Made by a program: the position numbers and the translations under genes. DNA of 63,648 nucleotides from contig VGXR01000010.1 of assembly GCA_016873255.1 (NCBI GenBank), positions 1 through 63,648 of the forward strand, given 5' to 3'. This document shows positions 11,558 to 19,092 of this stretch, in pieces. The stretch is from Planctomycetota bacterium (GTDB taxonomy: Bacteria > Planctomycetota > Phycisphaerae > Phycisphaerales > SM1A02). The notes beneath the pieces are model-generated. The model searched no databases, was not told where the DNA came from, and was given only the letters and a program-made list of their open reading frames with translations. Position 1 is the stretch's first letter. Each line of letters begins with the position of its first letter.

Positions 11558-11977
11558 ATGTCAGTCATCGTCACCGAGAGCGCCGCGCGCGAGATCAACG
11601 CCATCGTCCACCAGCAGGGCCTCGACCCCGAGAAGATCCGGCTCCGCGTGGGCGTGAAGGGCGGCGGCTGCAGCGGCTTCAGCTACATCCTCGACCTCAC
11701 CGAGGTCCAGAAGGACACCGACGAGCTGTGGGAGTTCACCTACCGCATGTCGGAGGACGGCAAGGTCATCACCCGCATCGAGGGCGCGGCCGCCGGCGGC
11801 GTCGCGACTGCCGAGAAGGGCACCTTCACCGTGCGCGTGGTGTGCGACCCGAAGAGCTACCTGTACCTCAACGGCACGACGATCGACTTCAAGGACGAGA
11901 TCATGGGCCGCGGCTTCGTGTTCAGCAACCCGAACGCCACCACCACCTGCGGCTGCGGCTCGAGCTTCAGCGCCTGA
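11558..11977 (+). CDS. iscA: A-type Fe-S carrier, IscA/HesB family, elongated
   Basis: 139 residues from the ATG at 11558, with AAGGAGAGG upstream. The A-type carrier cysteines are present: the first in GGGCSGFSY and the C-terminal pair in CGCGSSF. Typical members have about 107 residues; here the middle segment between YILDLTEV and VVCDPKSYLYLNG carries roughly 25 extra residues, and an additional Cys precedes DPKS. Role by family: accepts clusters from IscU and passes them to apo-proteins. Last gene of iscS-iscU-iscA. It could equally be named erpA or sufA; paralog identity is uncertain, family membership is not. Confidence 0.92.
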   Translation: MSVIVTESAAREINAIVHQQGLDPEKIRLRVGVKGGGCSGFSYILDLTEVQKDTDELWEFTYRMSEDGKVITRIEGAAAGGVATAEKGTFTVRVVCDPKSYLYLNGTTIDFKDEIMGRGFVFSNPNATTTCGCGSSFSA

Positions 11978-11997
11978 GCCGGAGGACGAACTCATCC

Positions 11998-12034
11998 GCG
12001 GCCCGTCCCCCGAGGGGCGGGCTGCTGTATTTTT
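11998..12034 (+). terminator. Intrinsic terminator of the isc operon
   Basis: Left arm 11998-12010 pairs with 12014-12025 (about 12 bp, one bulged T at 12006, one G-T pair, 3-base loop), followed by TATTTTT at 12028-12034. It lies directly in front of the start of the S9 peptidase gene, so it would separate that gene from isc, or act as an attenuator in its leader. Confidence 0.75.
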
Positions 12035-12039
12035 CGCGC

Positions 12040-14223
12040 ATGCGCACGCCCGCCACCGCAACCCGCCTGATCCTCGGGACCTCGCTCGCCGCCGCGATGG
12101 CCGCATGCTCCGGCGCCCCCCGCGCGCAGGCGCCCGGCGGGCCGGCGCCGGCACCGCCCGTCCCGCGGCAGGATCCGCACGTCGTCCGGAGCCCGCACGG
12201 CGACCGCGTCGACGAGTACTACTGGCTCCGCGACGACCATCCCTCGCGCAAGCGCGACGACGTGATGGAGCACCTGCGCGCGGAGCAGGCGTACACCGAG
12301 GCGATGCTGGCGCGCCTGCAGCCCCTTCAGGATCGCCTCCTCGCCGAGATCCGCGGCCGCATCAAGGAGGACGACTCCACGCCGCCGCAGCACGACCGCG
12401 GGTGGTGGTACTGGACCGCGTTCCGGCAGGGCCAGGAGTACCCGGTGCTCATGCGGCGCACGGGCGACGCGGCCGCCCCGGCGCCCGGTGCGCCCGAGCA
12501 GGTCATGCTCGACGGCAACGAGCTCGCGAAGGGCCACGACTACTTCCGGATCTCCTCGGCCGAGGTGAGCCCGGACGGCTGGATCGTGGCGTGGACGCAG
12601 GACACCGTCGGCCGGCGCGGGAATTCCCTGCGGCTGCGCGACCTGCGCACCGGCGCGGACCTGCCCGACCGCATCGAGGGGACGCTCGAGCCCATCGTGT
12701 GGTCGGCAGACGGCAAGAGCGTCTTCTACGTGCGACAGGACCCGGTGCTGCTGCAGAGCGGGCCCGTGTGCAGGCACGTGCTTGGCACGCCCCCGGAGTC
12801 GGACATGGTCGTGCACGACGAGGCCGACAAGACGCTGTTCACGGGCATCGAGGCCTCCTCGGATGACGAGTTCCTGCTGATCACGATGGAGGGGTTCGAC
12901 ACCAACGAGCTGCGGACCGTGCCGCTGGCGCGTCCCTCCGAGCGTCCGTCGGTGGTGCTGCCGCGGGAGCCAGGTGTCCGCAACTACGCGGACCGCCTCG
13001 ACGGCCGCTGGGTGATCCGCACCAACCGCGAGGCGCGCAACTTCCGCCTGCTGCAGGCGCCGGCCGGCGCCGAGGGCGATCGATCGCGCTGGCAGGAGCT
13101 TCTGCCGCATCGCACCGATGCCGCCATCGACGGATTCGCGCTGCTGCGCGGGGGCATCGCGGTGCAGGAACGGTCGGATGCGAACGCCCGGGTCCGCGTC
13201 CTGCCCTGGGGCGGCGGCACGGGTGCGGCCATCCCCTCGCCCGAGGAGGCCTCGAGCATGACGCTCGGCGGCAACCCCGATCCCGCCAACGCCTCCGTGC
13301 GCGTCTCGTACACGTCGATGGTGACGCCGCGGCGGACCATCGACGTCGACCTGCGGACCGGGGCGCAGCAGGTGCGCAAGGAGCAGCCCGTGGTCGGCTA
13401 CGACCGCTCGCTCTACGACAGTGCCCGCACGTGGGCCCCGAGCCGCGACGGCAAGCGGATCCCCGTGTCGATCGCCTGGCGGCGCGACGCGTGGGCGCGC
13501 GACGGTGCGCACCCGATCCTCCTCGAGGGCTACGGCGCGTACGGCTCCCCCTCGGACGCGCAGTTCGACCTCGCGGGCGTCTCGCTCATGGACCGCGGCT
13601 TCGCGCTTGCCACGCTGCACGTGCGCGGCGGCGCGGACCTCGGGCAGGACTGGTACGAGGACGGCAGGCTGCTGCGCAAGCGCAACTCGTTCAACGACTT
13701 CGTCGATGCCACCGACTTCCTGGTGCGTGAGCGCTGGGCCGACCCGCGGCGCGTGTTCGCCACCGGGGGATCCGCGGGCGGCCTGCTGATGGGCGCGGTG
13801 GCCAACATGGCCGGCGACCGCTACCGGGGCATGGGCGTGCACGTGCCGTTCGTGGACGCGCTCACCACCATGCTCGATGCCAGCATCCCGCTCACCACCA
13901 ACGAGTGGACCCAGTGGGGCAACCCCCTCGAGTCGCGCGAGGCGTACGAGTACATCCTGTCGTACTCGCCCTACGACAACATCCGCGCTCAGCCCTACCC
14001 GGCGATGCTGGTGACCACCGGGCTGTGGGACTCGCAGGTCATGTACTTCGAGCCCGCCAAGTACGTGGCGCGGCTGCGGCGCATGAAGACCGACCCCAAT
14101 CCGCTCCTGATGCACGTGAACATGGCGGCCGGCCACGGCGGCAAGAGCGGCCGGTTCGAGCGCCTCGCGCAGGTGGCGCAGGAGCAGGCGTTCTTCCTGG
14201 ACCTTGCGGGCATCGACCGCTGA
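12040..14223 (+). CDS. S9A-family oligopeptidase (oligopeptidase B/prolyl oligopeptidase type), lipoprotein
   Basis: 727 residues. The N-terminus has a lipobox-like LAAAMAAC, so it is probably exported and lipid-anchored, unlike cytosolic PtrB. An N-terminal seven-bladed propeller domain follows (from DPHVVRSPHGDRVDEYYWLRDD), then the alpha/beta hydrolase domain. The triad is visible: nucleophile in GGSAGGLLMG (Ser578), acid in TGLWDSQV (Asp664), base in AAGHGGKSG (His699); the 86- and 35-residue spacings match oligopeptidase B closely. It likely cleaves short peptides after basic or prolyl residues. The start at 12040 immediately follows the isc terminator. Confidence 0.93.
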   Translation: MRTPATATRLILGTSLAAAMAACSGAPRAQAPGGPAPAPPVPRQDPHVVRSPHGDRVDEYYWLRDDHPSRKRDDVMEHLRAEQAYTEAMLARLQPLQDRLLAEIRGRIKEDDSTPPQHDRGWWYWTAFRQGQEYPVLMRRTGDAAAPAPGAPEQVMLDGNELAKGHDYFRISSAEVSPDGWIVAWTQDTVGRRGNSLRLRDLRTGADLPDRIEGTLEPIVWSADGKSVFYVRQDPVLLQSGPVCRHVLGTPPESDMVVHDEADKTLFTGIEASSDDEFLLITMEGFDTNELRTVPLARPSERPSVVLPREPGVRNYADRLDGRWVIRTNREARNFRLLQAPAGAEGDRSRWQELLPHRTDAAIDGFALLRGGIAVQERSDANARVRVLPWGGGTGAAIPSPEEASSMTLGGNPDPANASVRVSYTSMVTPRRTIDVDLRTGAQQVRKEQPVVGYDRSLYDSARTWAPSRDGKRIPVSIAWRRDAWARDGAHPILLEGYGAYGSPSDAQFDLAGVSLMDRGFALATLHVRGGADLGQDWYEDGRLLRKRNSFNDFVDATDFLVRERWADPRRVFATGGSAGGLLMGAVANMAGDRYRGMGVHVPFVDALTTMLDASIPLTTNEWTQWGNPLESREAYEYILSYSPYDNIRAQPYPAMLVTTGLWDSQVMYFEPAKYVARLRRMKTDPNPLLMHVNMAAGHGGKSGRFERLAQVAQEQAFFLDLAGIDR

Positions 14224-14257
14224 GCGGCGCGCCGTGGGCCCCCGCGGCGCGCGCCGC
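14224..14257. terminator. Hairpin between convergent genes
   Basis: A 9-bp GC stem (14224-14232 with 14249-14257) with a nested inner stem directly follows the S9 peptidase stop and precedes the convergent EAL gene stop. No T-run; a bidirectional terminator is plausible but not certain. Confidence 0.4.
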
Positions 14258-14265
14258 GGCCGGGT

Positions 14266-15942
14266 TCACGCGCCCTGGGCGCTGGCGGCGGCCGCCCGCA
14301 CCGCAGGATCGCGCTGCACGAATCCCGGGATGTCGTTGCCGCCGAGCGGATGCGCCACCAGCCAGCCCTGCGCGGCATGCCAGCCGCGCTCGGCGAGGAA
14401 GGCCCACTGCGCGGGCTGCTCCACGCCCTCGGCGGTGCATGCGATGCCGCGTCCGCGCGCATGGCGGAGCGCCGACTCGAGCGTGGCGCGGTCCTCGGCC
14501 GACCCCGGCAGCCGCGCCACCACCGTCCGGTCGACCTTCAGCTCGTCCACCGGGTAGCGGTGCAGCAGCCCGACGCCGGCGATGCCCGTCCCGAAGTCGT
14601 CGATCGCGATGCGCGCCCCGGCCACGCGGATCCCCTCCAGCTGCGGAAGCATGGCTTCGCCGTCGCGCTCGAGGAGCCCCTCCTGCAGTTCGAGCGTGAG
14701 CAGCCTCCCCGGGATGGCGGCTTCGCTGAGCGCGAGGCGCACCTCGTCCTCGAGGTCGCCCCGGCGGAACTGGCTCGGTGCCACGTTCACGCTCACGGGC
14801 AGGTCCACGCCCGCGCGCGACCAGGCGGCGCACTGCCGGCATGCCTCGCGCAGCGCCCAGCTGCCGATCTCCGCCAGCAGGCCCGCGTCCTCGGCGATGG
14901 CCAGCAGCCGCGTGGCGGGGATCGATTCGCCGGTGGTCGGCAGGTTCCATCGGATGAGCGCCTCGGCGGCGATGGTCTCGCCCGAGGCGATGCTCACGAT
15001 CGGCTGGTAGACGAGGCGGAAGTCGCCGCGTTCCAGCGCGTGCTGGAGCAGCGTGGCGAGGTGCACCTCGCGGAGGGTGCGCTCGGCATCGCCCGCCGAG
15101 TGCACGTGGAGCCGCGGCTGCGGGCCCAGCCGCGCCACCGCCAGCGCGTGCCGGCTGCGCGCCAGCGCGATCTCGATCGGCGGGAGCCGCTCGCCGTCGC
15201 CGACCTGGAGCACGCCGATGCTGCTGCGCAGCCGGAGCTCGCGCCCGCCCACGCGGACCACGGGCTGGCCGGTGCCACCGAGCGCCGCCAGCAGCGCGCG
15301 CGGTTCCGGGGTGGACCCGGGCAGGAAGACCGTGGCCGTGGACCGGCCGGCCGGGAAGAACGCGGCCTGCTCCGGGATCAGCGCCCGGATGCGGCCGCGC
15401 CAGAGTTCGCTGAGTTCCCGCAGTGCCTCGAAGCCCTCGACGGATGCCACCGCGTCGGCGTCCTCGATCTCCAGCGAGACGATCCAGAGCGGGCGCGGCA
15501 TGGCCTGCGCCGCGGATTCCATGGCCGCGAAGCTGGGGACGTCCTCGGAGAGGGTCGGCCCCGCCGCGGGCGTCCGGCGCTCGCGCGCCCGGATGGCCTC
15601 GACGAGGTCCGCGGGATCGCAGTCGAAGGGCAGCGCATCGTCGGCACCGTCGAGGATCGCCTCCCGCACCGCGCGGGCGGTCTGCGCGGACTCGGGGAGC
15701 AGCGCGATCACCGACAGTGCACGGCCGCTGCCGGCGCTCCGCGCCGCGGCGCAGGCCTCGCGGAGGTCCATGCCCGTGGACATGGCGCCGACCACCAGCA
15801 CGTCGGGATGCGCCTCGGGGAGGAGGCGGAGGCCCCCTTCGGCATCGGCCGCGGAGCGCAGCTCGAAGCGCGCCTTCCTGAGCGCCAGCGCGAACCGGTC
15901 GCGCCGCGCCGGGTCGCCTTCGATCAGGAGCACGCGGGTCAT
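14266..15942 (-). CDS. Cyclic-di-GMP phosphodiesterase (EAL) with degenerate receiver and GGDEF-like regions
   Basis: 558 residues. Residues 1-120 fold like a response-regulator receiver (MTRVLLIEGDPARR supplies the acidic pair), but the phosphoacceptor position at the end of strand 3 reads DVLVVGAMS, with Gly instead of Asp. Residues about 150-300 look like a GGDEF remnant without the GGDEF signature. The EAL domain (about 305-545) is intact: AEALIRW, the Asn of SVNVAPSQF, Glu in LELQEGLLE, IDDFGTG, the Lys of DELKVDR and AEGVEQ. It is therefore expected to hydrolyse c-di-GMP, with non-phosphorylatable input domains. It starts 11 bp after the upstream TauE/SafE gene stop and may be cotranscribed with it. 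Confidence 0.88.
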   Translation of the reverse strand: MTRVLLIEGDPARRDRFALALRKARFELRSAADAEGGLRLLPEAHPDVLVVGAMSTGMDLREACAAARSAGSGRALSVIALLPESAQTARAVREAILDGADDALPFDCDPADLVEAIRARERRTPAAGPTLSEDVPSFAAMESAAQAMPRPLWIVSLEIEDADAVASVEGFEALRELSELWRGRIRALIPEQAAFFPAGRSTATVFLPGSTPEPRALLAALGGTGQPVVRVGGRELRLRSSIGVLQVGDGERLPPIEIALARSRHALAVARLGPQPRLHVHSAGDAERTLREVHLATLLQHALERGDFRLVYQPIVSIASGETIAAEALIRWNLPTTGESIPATRLLAIAEDAGLLAEIGSWALREACRQCAAWSRAGVDLPVSVNVAPSQFRRGDLEDEVRLALSEAAIPGRLLTLELQEGLLERDGEAMLPQLEGIRVAGARIAIDDFGTGIAGVGLLHRYPVDELKVDRTVVARLPGSAEDRATLESALRHARGRGIACTAEGVEQPAQWAFLAERGWHAAQGWLVAHPLGGNDIPGFVQRDPAVRAAAASAQGA

Positions 15943-15953
15943 CGTGGGAAATG

Positions 15954-16775
15954 CTACTTGGCTGCCTCGAGCCACGACGCGATCACGGGCCATGCCATCC
16001 ATGCCGCGGCGATCGGGAGGTACGAGGCAAGCACCCAGCGCACCGCGCGCCCGGTGACGCGGAGGTTGAGGCTCGCGCCGAGCCAGCTTCCCATGATGGC
16101 CGTGGGCACGAGGCATGCGGCGATCGCGAGCGTCGGCACGAGCGCCGATCCTCCGGAGGGAACCTCCGACCGCCACAGCGTGACGGCCTTGGTGGTTGCA
16201 CCGACCGCGGTCAGCGGGACCATGGTGCACACGCTGGAGACGATCGCGCGCTTCATCTCGAGGTGCGCCCACGTGCGCATGAGCGGGAGTCCCACCACGC
16301 CGCCGCCGATTCCGAGCAGGCCGCTCAGGAACCCCATCGCCGATCCGATGGTCAGCGCCTGGTGGCGAGGCAGGTCCCGCTCGGCGGGTCCGCCATCCGG
16401 CGAGCGGCGGGCCAGCAGCCGGAACTCGCGCACGGCCACCGCCAGGAGGAAGGCGCCGAAGGCAACGCGGAACCACTCCGCGCCCATGAACACGCTGGCC
16501 GCCACGCCGACCAGCACTGCCACGAGCGCGGCGGGGACGAGCCTGCGCGCAAGCGTCCAGTCCACGGTGCCCGCCTGCCGGTAGCGGCGAAACGCGGTGA
16601 GCGCGACGGCGAAGTTCGCGATCATCGCCGCACCCTGAAGCTGCTGCTTGTCCGGGGCGAGCACGATGGTCGCGAGCGGGATGAACCCGATCGAGCCGCC
16701 CACCCCGAGCAGGCCGCCGATGGCGCCGCCGAAGAGCCCGAAGGCGGCATAGGCGGCGACGGAGGAAGCGTCCAT
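15954..16775 (-). CDS. TauE/SafE-family permease (sulfite/sulfonate exporter type)
   Basis: 273 residues from the ATG at 16775; a longer frame upstream is antisense to yifB and was discarded. About eight membrane segments. The two family half-motifs appear as GAIGGLLGVGGSIGFIP near the N-terminus and GFLSGLLGIGGGVVGLPLM in the second half, the internal duplication expected for DUF81/TauE. Family members export sulfite, sulfoacetate or related organic anions across the inner membrane; the substrate is not readable here. Divergent from yifB and followed closely by the EAL gene. Confidence 0.9.
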   Translation of the reverse strand: MDASSVAAYAAFGLFGGAIGGLLGVGGSIGFIPLATIVLAPDKQQLQGAAMIANFAVALTAFRRYRQAGTVDWTLARRLVPAALVAVLVGVAASVFMGAEWFRVAFGAFLLAVAVREFRLLARRSPDGGPAERDLPRHQALTIGSAMGFLSGLLGIGGGVVGLPLMRTWAHLEMKRAIVSSVCTMVPLTAVGATTKAVTLWRSEVPSGGSALVPTLAIAACLVPTAIMGSWLGASLNLRVTGRAVRWVLASYLPIAAAWMAWPVIASWLEAAK

Positions 16776-16839
16776 CCGCGGAGGGTATTTGATTTCCCTT
16801 TGGCCGATTTGCCCGTGCGGAACCGCGGGCGTTGCCACC

Positions 16840-18378
16840 ATGGGCAGCATGCTCATCACCGTCCCAAGCTTCGCCCTCGTCGGCATCGATGCCGTCCGCT
16901 GCGATGTCGAGGTCTCCCTGCAGTCGCGCGGGCTTCCGCGCGTCGTGCTCGTCGGCCTTCCCGACCTTGCCATCCGCGAGAGCATCGAGCGCGTTCGCAG
17001 CGCGATGGAGGCGAGCGGCTTCGAGCCGCCCCGCCATCGCACCACCATCAGCCTCGCCCCGGCGGACCTCCGCAAGCAGGGGCCCGCCTTCGACCTGCCG
17101 ATCGCCGTGGGGCTGCTCCTGGCATCGCCTGCGGAAGGCGCTCCGCCGAGGCGGTCCGCACCCAGGGTCGGGCAGTGGATGGTCGCGGGCGAGCTTGCGC
17201 TCGATGGCGGGCTCCGTGCCATCAGGGGCGCGGTGGGAATGGCGCTCCTCGCACGGCGCCTCGGCCTGGAGGGCATCGTCCTTCCGCGCGACAACGCCGA
17301 CGAGGCCGCGGTGGTGGAAGGGGTGGACGTCCGCGCTGCCGCGGGGCTGTCGGAGGTGGTGGCGTTCTTCCGCGGCGCGCTGGCACTGGATCGGGCGGCG
17401 CCGGTCGACCTCCGGGCGGCCATCGCCGGGGCGCCCCGGGCGGTCGACTTCCGGGAGATCCGCGGACAGGGAGCGGCCAAGCGGGCGCTTGCCATCGCCG
17501 CGGCGGGGGGCCACAACGCGCTGCTGATCGGGCCCGCGGGCTGCGGCAAGACCATGATGGCGCGGGCGGTTCCGGGCATCCTGCCGCCGCTCGAGCCGGA
17601 CGAGGCGCTTGAGGTGACGCGCATCTTCAGCGCCGTGGGCGCCGGGCAGCCGAGGCTCGTGACCGAGCGACCGTTCCGCGCGCCGCACCACACCGCAAGC
17701 ACCGTCGCCCTCGTCGGCGGCGGCGCCGCGGGGCTGCCGCGGCCGGGCGAGGTGACGCTTGCGCACCACGGCGTGCTCTTCATGGACGAGCTTCCGGAGT
17801 TCGGCCGCAGCGCGCTCGAGGCCCTCCGCGAGCCGCTCGAGGACGGGTTCATCACCGTTGCGCGGGCGCATGGGGCCGCTCGCTTCCCGGCGCGGAGCAT
17901 CCTGGTCGCGGCCATGAACCCGACGGCGCGCGGCAACCGCCGCGACGGTGCCGGCGGAGCACGCGAGCAGGAGCGCTACATGGACCGGGTGAGCGGGCCC
18001 ATCGTGGACCGCATCGACCTGCACGTGGAGGTGACGGCCGTGCCCTTCGACCGCCTTGCCTCCGCGCCCGCGGGCGAGGGCAGCGACGAGGTCCGCACCC
18101 GCGTCGTGGCCGCCCGCGGGCGGCAGCGCAAGCGTCAGGGTGCCGTGCTCAACGCGCACCTGCGCGGCGCGGCGCTCGACCGCGCTGTCCCGGTGCAGGG
18201 CGCGCTGCGGTCGCTGCTTTCGGACGCCATGCAGGGCCTTGGCCTCAGCGCGCGTGCCTTCGACAAGGTGCGGCGCGCGGCTCGCACCATCGCGGACCTC
18301 GAGGGTGCCGACTGCGTGGACGCGGTGCACCTTGCCGAGGCCATCAACTACCGCGTGCTCGACCGCCACGCGGCGTGA
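16840..18378 (+). CDS. yifB: YifB/ComM-family Mg-chelatase-like AAA+ ATPase
   Basis: 512 residues from ATG 16840 (16849 is an alternative). The N-terminal ChlI-type subdomain includes VVGLPDLAIRESIERVRSA as in ComM. Walker A is GPAGCGKTMMARA; Walker B LFMDELPEFGR; the C-terminal Mg_chelatase_C region has the typical SARAFDKVRRAARTIADL. In naturally competent Gram-negatives ComM is a hexameric helicase promoting branch migration of integrating DNA; a similar recombination role is likely here but untested. The GTG/ATG context has no strong ribosome-binding site. Confidence 0.93.
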   Translation: MGSMLITVPSFALVGIDAVRCDVEVSLQSRGLPRVVLVGLPDLAIRESIERVRSAMEASGFEPPRHRTTISLAPADLRKQGPAFDLPIAVGLLLASPAEGAPPRRSAPRVGQWMVAGELALDGGLRAIRGAVGMALLARRLGLEGIVLPRDNADEAAVVEGVDVRAAAGLSEVVAFFRGALALDRAAPVDLRAAIAGAPRAVDFREIRGQGAAKRALAIAAAGGHNALLIGPAGCGKTMMARAVPGILPPLEPDEALEVTRIFSAVGAGQPRLVTERPFRAPHHTASTVALVGGGAAGLPRPGEVTLAHHGVLFMDELPEFGRSALEALREPLEDGFITVARAHGAARFPARSILVAAMNPTARGNRRDGAGGAREQERYMDRVSGPIVDRIDLHVEVTAVPFDRLASAPAGEGSDEVRTRVVAARGRQRKRQGAVLNAHLRGAALDRAVPVQGALRSLLSDAMQGLGLSARAFDKVRRAARTIADLEGADCVDAVHLAEAINYRVLDRHAA

Positions 18379-18387
18379 GGCGCGCGG

Positions 18388-19092
18388 TCACTTGACGACG
18401 ATGACCTTGCCGCGCTCGGCGTCGCGCCGGCCCTCGATGCAGTCGAGGATGACCGTGGCCACGGCCTCGGGCGGGAGCGCGGCGTGCCTCGGCACCACGC
18501 TCTCCGGGAAGATGGTGCGCAGCAGCGGGGTCTCGATGGCGCCGGGCGCGATGGAGAAGGCGCGCATCCCGAACGAGCGGCCCTCGCGGTGCATGCTGCG
18601 GACGTAGCTGTCCACCGCCGCCTTGGATGCACCGTAGGCGAGGAACCCGTCGAAGGGGTCGATGCTCGCGAGCGAACCGACCAGCACCGCGCACCCGGAC
18701 TTCCGCTGACGGAAGTGCGGCCATGCGCGCACGATCATGAATGCGGGCGCGAAGGCGTTGTGGAAGAAGGCGTCCTCGAGCACCTGCTCGCCCGTGTCCG
18801 CGATCGGCACCTTCGGCGCGACGCCGGCGCAGCACACCAGGTTGTCGAGCGCACCGTGGTCGGCCACGGCACGGTCGACCGCAGCGTGCGCGATGCCGCT
18901 GTCGGCGAGGTCGCCGTGCGCGACGATGGGCTCGGGGCCGCCAACCTCGAGGCACAGCCGGTGCGTGTCCTGCAGCTTGTGCAGCGATCTCCCGCACAGC
19001 GTCAGCCGGTGGCCGGCGCGTGCGAGCAGGACGGCCGTGGCGCGACCGATGCCGCTGCCTGCGCCGGTGACGATGGTGGAGGGTGCGTTCAT
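18388..19092 (-). CDS. Short-chain dehydrogenase/reductase
   Basis: 234 residues, normal classical SDR size. Nucleotide site TGAGSGIGRA, structural NLVCCAGVAP in place of NNAG, catalytic Ser in VGSLAS and YGASK for the Tyr/Lys pair. NADP-versus-NAD preference is suggested only weakly by GRS at the end of strand 2. Its ATG overlaps the stop of rseP by 4 bases (ATGA), so it is translationally coupled to that membrane protease. Substrate unknown. Confidence 0.9.
   Translation of the reverse strand: MNAPSTIVTGAGSGIGRATAVLLARAGHRLTLCGRSLHKLQDTHRLCLEVGGPEPIVAHGDLADSGIAHAAVDRAVADHGALDNLVCCAGVAPKVPIADTGEQVLEDAFFHNAFAPAFMIVRAWPHFRQRKSGCAVLVGSLASIDPFDGFLAYGASKAAVDSYVRSMHREGRSFGMRAFSIAPGAIETPLLRTIFPESVVPRHAALPPEAVATVILDCIEGRRDAERGKVIVVK

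Noticed and set aside
14350-16584. Plus-strand frame opposite the EAL and TauE genes
   Set aside because: Shadow of two well-supported minus-strand genes.
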